A DNA stretch of 64,000 nt from Ariolimax columbianus (Eukaryota > Mollusca > Gastropoda > Stylommatophora > Arionidae): contig JAVGWX010000002.1 of the NCBI GenBank assembly GCA_036924085.1, positions 49,241,416 through 49,305,415 of the forward strand, read 5' to 3'. The first letter of the stretch is position 1. Every line of letters starts with the position of its first letter. Below the pieces are notes generated by a model. The model saw nothing but the letters and a program-made list of their open reading frames with translations, was not told the origin of the DNA and did no database searches. Both the position numbers and the translations under genes were made by a program. Below, in pieces: positions 52,265 to 62,109 of the stretch.

Positions 52265-52480
52265 AAACAAAAATCTTGGTGGAAGGCTGAAATTAAAGAA
52301 TAAATACAGGCTAAAAATAACACTATGAAACATGGTTAACGTCCAAGACACGTCAAGATTATATAACTTATCACATAAGAAGAAAAATTCCAAACGGATA
52401 ATTCAATCGCGAAAGAAAAATCATGGAAGAAATATGGACAACAACTATCACCTATATTCACAAATCGTCAATAAAATTTC
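52265..52480 (+). pseudogene. LINE linker fragment (WW...K...W...AKxxSW)
   Basis: SWWKAEIKE, then IQAKNNTMKHG, RPRHVKII, then EEKFQTDNSIAKEKSWKKYG. This matches the (P)WW-x-EI(K)-x-K...Y...IAKxKSWxxF pattern between endonuclease and reverse transcriptase in Jockey-like LINEs. Stops interrupt it. Downstream to 53.1 kb I see no clear RT motifs. Confidence 0.62.
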
Positions 52481-53319
52481 CACAAAAGTATCAATGCATT
52501 AAGATTAGTGATGAGATCTTTAGTCCCACTTCGATCTTGAATAACAAAAGGGGATCCGAAATATGAAACAAGCACATAAGGGAATAGCGATAGAAACACT
52601 ATTTCATAGAGCCTTTCATCCCAGCTTCCACCCAAGGACATTCACAATGTATGCCATAATTCAAAGATCATCTGGAACAGGATACATTGATTGAAGGAAT
52701 CAAAAGAGATACAAAGTACAGCTCTAGAAACAAATCAAACTAGATACAAAGTACAGCTCTAGAAACAAGTCTGTCAGTACGGAATGCATACTAGCTGAAG
52801 GAACTCAAGCTTCTTTGAATTTGCATTTATTAATTTTTTCATTCCAATGTAAAACATATATTTTAAACTGCAGCTAGTTCTTGTCAGGAAGCTTGTAATT
52901 CAACTTTTGCAGAGGTTGATTATAATGGCAATGTTTTTTTTACTTGATCAAATTGACAGCACTAAGCACATCTATTGTATCCACTTTTTGCCACATGTTT
53001 GGTAGGTTACAGTGGTTATATCCTGTTCATAGCAAATGCCAATCTAAAATATAATTTGCTGATGCATTATTTACTTCAAGATAATTAAGTGAAAGAACAA
53101 TTGCCTACCACAAGCATTGACAAAAATCATTCATTCATTGATCAGAAAAAAAGCTTTCCATTGAGTTGGTAGGAATCAACTCTGGACAATTTTAGAAGAC
53201 TATGGAATACAAGGGTACCACTTAGTACAGTCTGTAGAAGGCATATTATGAAGAACAATATGAAGGCACACTTTCAAAGACGGAAACTATGACGATTATC
53301 AGAACACCAGGCCCACTAA
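52481..53319. other. probable decayed LINE interior, unresolved
   Basis: Lies between two same-strand LINE scraps (52.3 and 53.3 kb). Contains TLFHRAFHP and a direct repeat of GATACAAAGTACAGCTCTAG (two copies, about 37 bp apart, near 52.70-52.76 kb). No intact motif. Confidence 0.4.
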
Positions 53320-53860
53320 TATCAAACTTAAGCAGCCACAAGAGCTCAAATACCTGGGAAGTATTTTTTATAGAAGATGGAAAGAGTGATAGAGAAATGG
53401 AAAGTAGATGTGAGAAAACCTTTGCTGTGACATCAACTGACACCACTGCTTAAACACATCAGCCAATCAACAACTGATAAACAGTACATTAATGTTAATT
53501 CTGGGCTATCAATGTCAAACCTGATCCATACAAAAGGTACATGAGAGGAAAATTACAACGCGTGAAGTGAAATTTGTAAGAAAAGTCATTGGTTTCACTA
53601 GCAGAGATGAAATGAGAAATGATCACATTAGAGATATGGCGGGAACTAGGCCTTGTACTGAATACATTTCGAGACAGAAAATAATATGGTATGAAAATAA
53701 TATTCTCAAGAGAATACAACCTGATCAATTACCCCTTCACGCTCACATCATAAAAAAGGTTGACTACAGGGCAAGAGGAAGTTCACATATGATAGATGAA
53801 TAGATGAAATAAGAGAAGTCCTGCAACAAGACGAGCTTACAACACTCGACGTAAGTCCAA
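53320..53860 (+). pseudogene. LINE C-terminal fragment, same family as 58.9 kb
   Basis: QELKYLGSIFY and EMESRCEKTF, then EVKFVRKVIGFTSRDEMRND, HIRDMAGTRPCTEYISRQKI and DYRARGS. It aligns with EMKCLRMVIGVTRRDRMRND, DIRSMVGTTSCVEYIYRQKI at 59.0-59.3 kb. Extra bases (near 53690) disrupt the WFGHLMR segment. Plus strand, decayed. Confidence 0.85.
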
Positions 53861-53924
53861 GAAAGACAAGTTAAGCGGATACACCATAAATGGACGGAAA
53901 ATGAAGAACAAGAAAATTAAAGAA

Positions 53925-54292
53925 CCAAAAAAAAAAAAAAAAAAAAAAGAAATAATAATATTGATCACAATAATAAACAAGAATAATAACATTGATAATA
54001 ATAATAATAACAAGACAAATAAGAAAAAGAAGAAAAAGCAGAAGAAGAAGAAAAAGAAGGAAAACAAATATAAAGAAAGAAGAAGCAAAACAATAAAGGA
54101 AAGAAGAACAACACAAACAGAGGCGGAGGAGGAAGATGATGATGATGAATAAGAAAGACATAAGATTGTGAAGAAGAAAAAAACAGCACAGAAGACGAAC
54201 AAAAACGCAAAGAACAACAAGACCAGAATAAGCAGAAAAAGACAAGAACAGAAATAGCAACAAGAACAATTACAACAATAATAAGAAGAAAT
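53925..54292. repeat. A- and AAG-rich purine tract
   Basis: A run (53930-53948), then ATAATAAT, AAGAAGAAG and AGAAACAA-type sequence. It lies directly before a family B start, again where a (GAA)n-like end is expected, though on the opposite polarity. Up to four overlapping open frames are spurious. Confidence 0.8.
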
Positions 54293-54365
54293 AAGCTCGC
54301 CACTTGGAGACGGAATAGCGTCTTGGACAGCTAAGGTTCGCTGAGCTCGGTGCAAGAAACCAGCT
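54293..54365 (-). mobile_element. SINE-like family B distal fragment
   Basis: CGCCACTTGGAGACGGAATA, GCGTCTTGGACAGCTAAGGT, TCGCTGAGCTC. Corresponds to the distal part of the 33.9 and 49.0 kb copies. Confidence 0.7.
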
Positions 54366-55190
54366 TTGGTTCGTTGATCCCGGCGCAACACCATCTATGG
54401 CTTATTGAGTCAGAGCGAGAGGTGATCTATGTCTCATTGAGTAATAGCAAGAGGCCATCTATGGCTTACTGATCCCGGCGCAAGACCATCTATGGCTTAT
54501 TGAGTCAGAGCAAAAGGCCATCTATTGCTCATTGAGTCAGAGCAAGAGGCCATCTATGGCTCATTGAGTCAGAGAAAGAGACCATCTATGGCTCATTGAG
54601 TCAGAGCAAAAGGCCATCTATGGCTCATTGAGTCAGAGCAAGAGGCCATATATGGCTCATTGAGTCAGAGCAAGAGGCCATCTATGGCTCATTGAGTCAG
54701 AGCAAGAGACCATCTATGGCTCATTGAGTCAGAGCAAGAGACCATCTATGGCTCATTGAGTCAGAGCAAGAGACCATCTATGGCTCATTGAGTCAGAGCA
54801 AGAGACCATCTATGGCTCATTGAGTCAGAGCAAGAGGCCATCTATGGCTCATTGAGTCAGAGCAAGAGACCATCTATGGCTCATTGAGAGAGCAAAAGGC
54901 CATCTATGGCTCATTGAGTCAGAGCAAGAGGCCATCTATGGCTCATTGAGTCAGAGCAAGAGGCCCTATATGGCTCATTGAGTCAGAGCAAGAGGCCATC
55001 TATGGCTCATTGAGTCAGAGCAAGAGGCCATCTATGGTTCATTGAGTCAGAGCAAGAGGCCATCTATGGCTCATTGAGTCATAGCAAGAGGCCATCTATG
55101 GCTCATTGAGTCAGAGAAAGAGACCATCTATGGCTCATTGAGTCAGAGCAAGAGGCCATCTATGGCTCACGGAGCTCGGCACAAGAAGAC
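54356..55190. repeat. 32-bp minisatellite, about 25 copies
   Basis: CTATGGCTCATTGAGTCAGA then GCAAGAGGCCAT. The opening units (GGTTCGCTGAGCTCGGTGCA, TTGGTTCGTTGATCCCGGCG) match the adjoining family B end and then change step by step into the array unit, so its origin is visible. Confidence 0.94.
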
Positions 55191-55440
55191 AATTATGGTT
55201 CGCTGAGCCAGGAGCAAGAAGACAATAATGTTTCGCGGATACCTTCGCAAGAATCCACGGGGCTCACTGAGTCCGGTGCAGGTAGCCATATATGGCTCAC
55301 AGAGCCCGGTGCAGGTAACCATCCATGGTTCACAGAGCCCGGTGCAAGTAGCCATCTATGGCTCACTGATCCTGTTGCAGGTAGCCATCTATGGTTCACT
55401 CATCCCGGCGCAAGAAACCACGTGGCTCACTGAGCCCGAT
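55191..55440. repeat. diverged 33-bp units continuing the array
   Basis: TCACTGAGTCCGGTGCAGGT then AGCCATATATGGC and variants. These look like early-type units (GAGCCCGGTGCA) kept at the array edge. Confidence 0.88.
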
Positions 55441-55479
55441 GCAAAAAAACTGCTAAGGTGTATATCTTGTATAGTATTT

Positions 55480-55545
55480 CATAGTCGACCCTTTATTCAA
55501 CTGCCCCCTAGTCGACTCTTACGACATTCGTGGCAGATTACAGTG
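55480..55545 (-). repeat. dispersed repeat family A motif
   Basis: Complement: CTGCCACGAATGTCGTAAGA then GTCGACTAGGGGGCAGTTG. Same signature as CCACGAATGTCGTAAAAGAC at 58.2 kb. Confidence 0.6.
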
Positions 55546-56140
55546 TCGCTACTTAGTGTTAATAATTTAGACCCCGGTAACACACATACAGAAACCTTAA
55601 AATGGCATGCGTTTAATGAATTTTAAATGTTTAATGAATTTTAAATGATGACCTCGAAAACAGAAATTGCCTTGACCCTAACGCTGCCCAATTTAGAAGT
55701 AAAGTATATTATCTCGATCCTCGCGTAGGTGATAAGACAGTTCAGCACAAAAACAAGACAGCAATAAACTTCACTGCTGCGATAAATAAAAGAACACAAA
55801 TCACACACAACAATGCAAGAGGCGATACAACGTGTCAATGAAAGAACGACGCAGTGTGTTGCCTGGCACGGTTTCAATTCGCTGACAAAGTCCCAAAGGG
55901 TCTCTACAGATATTATGATCCTTCAATACAAAATATTGCAAGTTTCTGAAGCTGCTCTACATACAAATGTGAAGTTTTATAACGCTATTAATGAGTTTGT
56001 ATGGTGCAGATTTTATGGTGTCGTTTTCTGTATTGTGTTCGTGTTGCTCTTGAGCCTCTATATAGTTTGTGTGTGATAATTTATTGTATCATTTACAAAA
56101 CCATTTTTTTCTTTCTCTAAATCACAAAGCAATAAAACAA
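55546..56140. other. no recognisable feature
   Basis: Short AAATGTTTAATGAATTTT duplication near 55.62 kb. Open frames (55641-55877, 55813-56076) lack a domain; the latter ends in a hydrophobic stretch that I do not consider evidence of a gene. Confidence 0.4.
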
Positions 56141-56262
56141 AATGAGATATCGTAGACGGGCTGTATCATCATAATGATAAAATGAGATATCGTAGACGGG
56201 CTGTATCATCATAATGATAACATGAGATATCGTAGACGGGCTGTATCATCATAATGATAAAA
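56141..56262. repeat. 40-bp tandem triplication, near-perfect
   Basis: AATGAGATATCGTAGACGGG then CTGTATCATCATAATGATAA starts at 56141, 56181 and 56221, with a single difference (CATGAG in the third). Confidence 0.95.
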
Positions 56263-56389
56263 AATGAATACAGAAGCCACAGCAACATCTCCTGGCAGGA
56301 TTGTACGCGGGAGTTTTTTCAAATAGACAATTTTGGCTGTTGGTCGGTCATATTTAGCGTAATACAAAACATTATCTTAACTATAGTGT

Positions 56390-56412
56390 CTCTCTCCCCC
56401 CCCCCCCCCTTT
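56390..56412. repeat. C run
   Basis: TCTCTCCCCCCCCCCCCC at about 56390-56410. Confidence 0.85.
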
Positions 56413-56429
56413 TAAGTCGTCTTTTGAGA

Positions 56430-56570
56430 TATCCTAGGGAGGTGATAGTGGCTCTATTTTTTTTCATCCCAGGTTCCACTCGGGTTGTGTTTCTGGCTTG
56501 CAGCCTTATCATGTAAAAATAAAATTGCCATTATAATCAACCACTGTATGAGCTCGAATACATTCGCTCT
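56430..56570 (+). repeat. dispersed repeat family A copy
   Basis: GGGAGGTGATAGTGGCTCTA, GTGTTTCTGGCTTGCAGCCT, TATCATGTAAAAATAAAATT, GCCATTATAATCAACCACTG. Parallels the 1.6 kb copy (ATGACATATTACTATTGCAA). Confidence 0.6.
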
Positions 56571-56606
56571 TAGAAGACATCAGCCGCAACGGTGTCCTGT
56601 GCTTCA

Positions 56607-57265
56607 TACACTTTGACTTCCCGGATCCTGACTTGATTTAGATACATCCCAGTTGACTTCCCCGATCCTGACTTGATTTAGATACATCCCAGTTGACTTC
56701 CCCGATCCTGACTTGATTTAGATACATCCCAGTTGACTTCCCCGATCCTGACTTGATTTAGATACATCCCAGTTGACTTCCCCGATCCTGACTTGATTTA
56801 GATATATCCAAGTTGACTTCCCGGATCCTGGCTTGATTTAGATATATCCAAGTTGACTTTTCGATCCTGGCTTGATTTAGATATATCCAAGTTGACTTCC
56901 CGGATCCTGGCTTGTTTTAGAAATATCCAAGTTGACTTCCCGGATCCTGGCTTGATTTAGATATATCAAAGTTGACTTCCATGATCCTGGCTTGATTTAG
57001 ATGTATCCAAGTTGACTTCCCCGATCCTGGCTTGATTTAGATATATCCAAGTTGACTTCCCCGATCCTGGCTTGATTTAGATATATCCAAGTTGACTTCC
57101 CGGATCCTGGCTTGATTTAGATATATCAAAGTTGACTTCCCCGATCCTGGCTTGATTTAGATTTATCCAAGTTGACTTCCCCGATTCTGGCTTGATTTAG
57201 ATATATCCAAGTTGACATATCCAAGTTGACTTCCCCGATCCTGGCTTAATTTAGATATATCTAAG
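56607..57265. repeat. 40-bp minisatellite, about 16 copies
   Basis: TTGACTTCCCCGATCCTGAC then TTGATTTAGATACATCCCAG on the left (almost identical copies); on the right GGCTTGATTTAGATATATCC AAG. The left block is homogeneous and the right block diverged, which suggests recent expansion at the left end. Confidence 0.95.
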
Positions 57266-57267
57266 TC

Positions 57268-57475
57268 GTATATATATATATATAAATATATTTATGTGTG
57301 TGTGTGTGTGTGCGTGTGTGTGTGGGTATGTGTGTGTATGTAGGTGTGGACGTGATGTAGGTGTGTATATGTATGTGTGCGTGTGCGTATGTGAATGTAG
57401 GTGTGTGAATGTATTTATGTGAACATGTGGGCGGGCGTACGTTTGTGTGTGCGTGTATGTACATATTGTATGTGT
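57268..57475. repeat. TA and GT microsatellite
   Basis: (TA)n at 57268-57284, then TGTGTG and GTATGTGT runs. The 78-codon minus open frame is an artefact. Confidence 0.9.
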
Positions 57476-57534
57476 ATTTATGTGCGTCTACATGCATTTA
57501 TGTACGTTTATGTGCGGTAGAGTAAACATAATGT

Positions 57535-57592
57535 AATGTAGTGTAACGTTACGTTACGCTGTGTCGCGCGCGTGTGTGCGCGCGCGTGTAAT
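57535..57592. repeat. GTAACG/CGCGTG alternating tract
   Basis: TAACGTTACGTTACGC, then GTCGCGCGCGTGTGTGCGCG. Alternating purine-pyrimidine DNA with Z-DNA potential. Confidence 0.75.
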
Positions 57593-57779
57593 GCTATATT
57601 CAAGTTCTCTGAAAGAGAAGGACTACGAAAAGAACACATAAAAAGCCTAACTACTGCCTTTTTTCCATTGCTAGGATTGACTTGGGGAGGGTGAAGATTT
57701 ATAAGGGTGAATAATATAGGTCACTTTTTCTAGCAGTTGCCAACTGTGTGCGGTATTTTTCCTGTCCCGCATAAAACAA

Positions 57780-57865
57780 ACCTAGTTTGTTCTGGTGTTC
57801 AAACCCATGCCCTTGTGATTAGAACACAGGTATTGTAATACCTGGCCCACATACTCCTATTGGAA
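57780..57865 (-). mobile_element. tRNA-like SINE scrap
   Basis: The minus strand reads GTATGTGGGCCAGGTATTAC, then GTGTTCTAATCACAAGGGCA and TGGGTTTGAACACC (B-box-like). The stretch TGTGATTAGAACACA plus TATTGTAA recurs at 60.54 kb, directly before a CR1-like tail. Confidence 0.55.
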
Positions 57866-57924
57866 GAGATGTTATGATGATTCAATGTGCAATGAGAAAT
57901 AGCGGTGTTTGCTCACTAAGATGT

Positions 57925-58170
57925 ATCGATTGCTGGAGCCAAGTTAATGGAAGTCTTATAACAGAGACGTCCCAAAGTGGGTCATGGAGGAATTGTTGGA
58001 GTCAAGTTGATGGAAGTCTTATAACAGAGACGTCCCAAAGTGGGTCATGGAGGAATTGTTGGAGCCAAGTTGATGGAAGTCTTATAACAGAGACGTCCCA
58101 AAGGGGATCATGGAGGAATTGTTTGCGCCAAATTGATGGTAGCCTTATAACACACCCGTAAGTGGATCAT
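57925..58170. repeat. 63-bp tandem repeat, about 3.8 copies
   Basis: GGAGCCAAGTTGATGGAAGT, CTTATAACAGAGACGTCCCA, AAGTGGGTCATGGAGGAATT, GTT. 63 bp is 21 codons, so the plus frame (57874-58161) reads repeats of CWSQVDGSLITETSQSGSWR. No other coding evidence. Confidence 0.92.
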
Positions 58171-58184
58171 GAAGTTCCTTGCTT

Positions 58185-58265
58185 AGGCCCACTGTACATC
58201 CACGAATGTCGTAAAAGACCACTACAGACATGTGTGCAGGAGACTGACTAGCAACATCTTCGCGT
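58185..58265 (+). repeat. dispersed repeat family A copy
   Basis: CATCCACGAATGTCGTAAAA, GACCACTACAGACATGTGTG, CAGGAGACTGACTAGCAACA. Diverged but in order. Confidence 0.6.
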
Positions 58266-58399
58266 AAAACAAATTGCTTTAGAAACGACCACCTCAAAGG
58301 CACCCTCTCAAAAGTACCCTAAGTGCTTTGGATCACGTCTCCTAAGGGGAGGCTACCTATTGTGGTTGTACTGTACTCCTCGTCATCATCAGGTGCCCT

Positions 58400-58791
58400 G
58401 CCGATTGGCGGTCATGGACCTCCAGCCGCATCTATCACGTGTGTCGTTTGCCAACTCTGTTGTTGATTGTCGCCCGTGCCATTCACTCAGGATGTCCAAC
58501 ATCTTCTCTCTCTCTGCCGTCCTTTGTCTCTCGTTCCTGCTATCTTTCCCGTTGTCACAGGCGGCCTCTTCTCATAACATGCCAGAAAAAGGATGATTGC
58601 CTTATTCTGATAATTGCAATGAGTTGTTTTTGCGTTTGTGCCTCATCGTTAGTCTTCCTTGCAGCCTATTTGATGCGCAGCTTTCTTCTGGAAAACCACA
58701 TCCCCGTTGCTTCTAAAGATATATGCACTTGCTTGTTGATTGTCCAGGATTCACTGCCGTATGTCAGTACTGGTTCCACGTAATGTCTAAG

Positions 58792-58795
<4 letters not shown>
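58400..58795 (-). pseudogene. LINE C-terminal fragment
   Basis: The minus strand reads VLRHYVEPVLTYGSESWTIN, KQVHISLEATGMWFSRRKL, a frame change, then VTTGKIAGTRDKGRQRER and ending near 58.45 kb (VNGTGDNQQ). The TYGSESWT...E(A)xEMWFxRR(M)LRI...TGKxxGxRxRGRQR pattern is a standard LINE end. It is cut precisely at the (CT)n tract at 58796, where LKxRE would continue. The two long plus-strand open frames (58360-58783) are antisense. Confidence 0.82.
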
Positions 58796-58852
<57 letters not shown>

Positions 58853-58853
58853 A
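58796..58853. repeat. (CT)n microsatellite at a LINE edge
   Basis: TCTCTCTC with one TTTC, about 58 bp. Reads GAGAGAGA (RERERE) in the LINE frame. Confidence 0.92.
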
Positions 58854-58879
58854 GTTCTAGAGACAATTATTTGTTGCAC

Positions 58880-60130
58880 AATATTCCCATCATAGGGAAA
58901 TTTGGACAAAAAGACCAGAACAATAGCATATTGCCCTGCGTCGGTCAATGTGAGCCCTTGTCGCTATAATGTCAAATATCCACCTACCTCGCGGCCGCCG
59001 CCTTGCCCTGTAGCCAGATCTACCAGCTTTGTAAGTCATTAGGGGAAGTTGATGAGGGTGCTTTCTCATGAGATGACCAAACCAACTTATTTTCTGCCTG
59101 TAAATGTATTCGACACAAGACGTAGTGCCGACCATACTTCGAATGTCGTCGTTCCGCATTCTGTCTCTTCTGGTAACACCGATGACCATCCTCAAACACT
59201 TCATTTCACAAGTCGAAATTCTGCTCTCGCGCGCCCTTGACAGAGGCCATGTTTGACACTGGTAGCACAGAGTCGGCATAAATATACTATTTATCAGCTG
59301 TTGGTTTGTTGCCAAGCTAATTCTTGAGTGTCTAAGTACTGGCAACAGCTGATAAGTCACCGCCGATGCTTTCTGACACATATTCTCAATTTCCCTGTCG
59401 ATTCTACCTTCTGCAAAAACAAAAACAAAAAATAACTGCCCAAATGTTTGAACTCATGGGCCTGTTGAAGAGCAATATCATTCAGACTTATATCTTGAGT
59501 GGCCCATGAATTCTACTGATCATCATAGTTTCTGTTTTGTTCTCGCTAATTCGCATATTGTATTTAGCACAGGTAGTCGCAAGCGCGTTCATGTGGTTTT
59601 GCAGTTTGTTTTCATCATCGTACAGCAGGCACTGATCATCTGCGAAGAGTAATTCGTGAATTGAGTTATGTTCTGCTTCATATGTCTCAATTTGACTGGT
59701 CTCTGATGCGATTTTGTCCACGTATATGTTAAACAACAGAGGAGAAAGCACACACCGTAGTTTCACGACGGAAGTGATTTCAAAGGCATCTGTGACACCA
59801 TCAGTCTTTCTGGCGACGCTTGTACTAGAACGATACAGTGCTCTGACATTATCAAGAAGCTGGCCTGGTGCACCATAATCTTCCAGAATCTTCCAAAGTT
59901 TAATCCTGTCTACCCAATCAGACCCTTTTTCCTGATCAATGAAAGCAACACATAGATTTTCGTTGTATTTTATTGATCTTTCGCTTATTTGCCTTAAAGT
60001 GAACAAGGCTCATACCTCGGCGGAATCCAAATTGAGCTTTGGACAATTGAGGTTCAACAATAGTTCTTATTCTATGTTCCAGGATTTTAGCATACATTTG
60101 AGCAGTGTGGCTAAGTAGCGAAGTCATTTA
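58880..60130 (-). pseudogene. LINE reverse transcriptase and C-terminus, minus strand
   Basis: Starting at 60.13 kb: SHTAQMYAKILEHRIRTIVE, PQLSKAQFGFRRGMS (fingers), a 1-nt shift, LFTLRQISERSIKYNENLCV, AFIDQEKGSDWVDRIKLWKI (motif A; FIDxEKxxD), CVLSPLLFNIYVDKI (motif B, with RCVLSP for RQGCxLSP), HELLFADDQCLL (motif C, both Asp intact), then a second broken segment and 58890-59381: MCQKASAVTYQLLPVLRHS, INSIFMPTLCYQCQTWPL, EMKCLRMVIGVTRRDRMRND, WFGHLMRKHPHQLPLM and RRPRGRWIFDII. Endonuclease not seen. At least three frame breaks. Same family as 53.3 kb (+). Confidence 0.88.
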
Positions 60131-60534
60131 CTAAAAACGAACAGAAGGTTAGATATACAGCAGAATTTTCGCGTGAACAAAATGTAAGCTAATCATATAG
60201 GCCCTAGTGTACCTACATGCATCTGTTTACTTGACTCCAGTGGAGCCAGTGGGACCAAAGGAGGGAGGTAGAGAGCTGGTCACGTTTTGCACGTGTAAAC
60301 AAAACCAATAATGATAGGTAAGGTCAGATACCGCACTAACACGAAAACAGAAACAAAACCTACGTTACGACCAAAAGGCATTCACCATGAACAACAAGGA
60401 AGGAAAATGGTAGCTAACGAATCATAGAGGAAGGGATGGATACATAAAATATAGATATTAACACATCAATAAGTCAAATCAGAGGCTGTTAGCTGGGAAG
60501 CACGTAAGAATTCGTCACAGATTTCATTCTCCGT
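60131..60534. other. no supported gene
   Basis: Contains CCGCACTAACACGAAAACAG near 60.33 kb, resembling the left arm of the 3.9 kb hairpin. Otherwise nothing. Confidence 0.4.
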
Positions 60535-60622
60535 GATTAGAACACACTTATTGTAACATCTGATTGTATACATACTCTGCAAGTCTGCTAAAACAGTATA
60601 AAGACGTTAAGTTATACCTGAC
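60535..60622 (+). mobile_element. solo CR1-like LINE tail, with tRNA-like prefix
   Basis: GTGATTAGAACACACTTATT (shared with 57.8 kb), then TGATTGTATACATACTCTGC, AAGTCTGCTAAAACAGTATA, AAGACGTTAAGTTA. The second part aligns with the CR1-like 3' terminus at 11.86-11.91 kb. Either a 5'-truncated LINE that landed beside a SINE scrap, or a SINE with a LINE-derived tail. Confidence 0.72.
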
Positions 60623-60854
60623 TTATTGACCAATTCAGTTTACTTCTCCTCCAACGTGTACCGTTAAGAGAGGATGGAAGCTTCAGTTGTCTTTCTTGGG
60701 TCAAGTGTACTGCGTGAATTGAAATTATGGGTTGTTTTATGATTTCTCTTGTTATCTATCCATCTGCAACACGGTCTACCTTGTGTCATGTAGCCATATC
60801 TTCTTGTGCTGTAATCGTACAGTGGTACGTTATCAAGTTGGCCATGATGCTTCC

Positions 60855-61165
60855 CATACAGACAAACCCTGAACGTCGCCGTATCGAGATGTGGCCCGAA
60901 TTGATGCAGGATCCAGAGATGGACCTTCGGGACGAACCTGCTCCTAGACATGTCCAATAAACAACATGGAAGTCGATGAACAGACTCCGAAATGGTGTAT
61001 CACGGTGCAAGAGGAATATGAAGCGATGGGGATACACATATGATGACACATGTGATTGTGGCGCAATACAGGACCCAGACTACCTGATGACCTACCCCAA
61101 CCTCCAGAAAACATGCAATAGATGCAATCAATGTCGCTGAATTATGGATGCAAGATATATAACGT
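60855..61165 (+). pseudogene. LINE C-terminal fragment (R1/Jockey-style)
   Basis: IQTNPERRRIEMWPELMQDP, EMDLRDEPAPRHVQ, a stop, then TTWKSMNRLRNGVSRCKRNM, KRWGYTYDDTCDCGAIQDPD, YLMTYPNLQ, frame change, INVAELWMQDI and stop near 61161. The LNR(L/I)RxGxxRC...WG...C(D/E)CG...DH(L)xxxCP...A...A..W pattern is the usual end of R1/Jockey-type ORF2, here with H lost (DYLMTYP). 5'-truncated. Confidence 0.82.
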
Positions 61166-61559
61166 CGTACTTTGACACGGAAAGCTTACAAGTTGGCCAT
61201 TCACACATCATCATCGGCATCAGTCCGGCAGATGTGCCGTATGCGAGGAAGTCAACAATATTCTGAAAGCGCTCCGATCTGTTGCAGTGCTGGACCAATG
61301 CGGGCCTAGATCTTTGATCAGTCCATCTGGCCCTCTCATAGGTGGGCGACACTGTAGACGTGTATTGGCATATGGCCACCAAAACATTGTTCTACGTGTC
61401 CTTCTGTGGTCGGGCATGTGTAACACATGTCCAGTCTAACGATACTTGCGGGAAATCGCTCCTTCCACATCTTCCAAACCAGTTTGCATCCTCATAAAAT
61501 AATCTATTTTCTATTTTGATATGTGCACTTCCGGTTTTGGCACCTTTTATTCAAACAGT
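61166..61559. other. unresolved sequence, possibly mobile-element flank
   Basis: Minus-strand open frames (61128-61382, 61220-61426) with Cys residues (MCYTCPTTEGHVEQCFGGH in one frame), not assignable. Lies directly 3' of the mariner fossil on that strand. Confidence 0.35.
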
Positions 61560-61569
61560 AAAAAATATT

Positions 61570-62035
61570 TTTGGTTGCGTCTCTAGCCAGAAATGGACCG
61601 CTGCTTTGAACTCGTCGCCATTTCCAAATTATGGTCCTCTCAAATCGTCCTTCAGGGGTTCAAACATATGATAAACATAAGGTGAAAGGTTAGAGCTGTA
61701 TGACGGATTCAGTAAGATTTGAAATGTCAATCTTCGCATGATGCCAAGAGTTACAGAAGCCGTGTGGAAGTCTGAACAAGACTCGTCTTGTGCTCAACAG
61801 GCAGCATCCTAGGCACCCACTATGTTCCCAACATGTGATACACGAGAAGCGCCGAGACTGATTCATACTCACTTTTGTTATTATCAACAGTAGCAGACAA
61901 ACTGAAATCAGATTTTTGGTATTAACGGAAGGTGTCCATTTGGACATCCATAAATCTGGGTCAAAGATTGTCGTATGCATACTGTTTGTAACATAATTCT
62001 GCATGTATCTTTTGTACATAAAAAGCTTTCTTTGT
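61570..62035 (-). pseudogene. mariner-like transposase, internally deleted
   Basis: The minus strand reads, in order: SALLVYHMLGT, stop, WVPRMLPVEHK (the mariner WVPxxL motif), TSLVQTSTRLL, stop, LLASCED, HFKSY, then directly YSSNLSPYVYHMFEPLKDDL, RG, stop, FGNGDEFKAAVHFWLETQPK IFF. The last block matches the transposase C-terminus after the third catalytic Asp (usually YSPDLAPSDYHxFGxLK). Here SPD reads SSN, so that Asp is missing, and the first two catalytic Asp regions (about 120 residues) are deleted. Long dead. No terminal inverted repeats found by eye. Would have been a cut-and-paste DNA transposase. Confidence 0.8.
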
Positions 62036-62109
62036 CCATTATTGCATTTCCTCAACATGTTCCCTCTAGTATTTTAAGCTGTCGTATTTTTTAAATTTTT
62101 TTTTTTTTT

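Noticed and set aside
53837..54394. 185-codon hydrophobic open frame on the minus strand
   Set aside because: Complement of an A/AAG-rich tract; no conserved motif.
55813..56076. 87-codon frame with hydrophobic C-terminus, possible membrane peptide
   Set aside because: No homologous motif, no signal at the start, and AT-rich composition explains the hydrophobic end.
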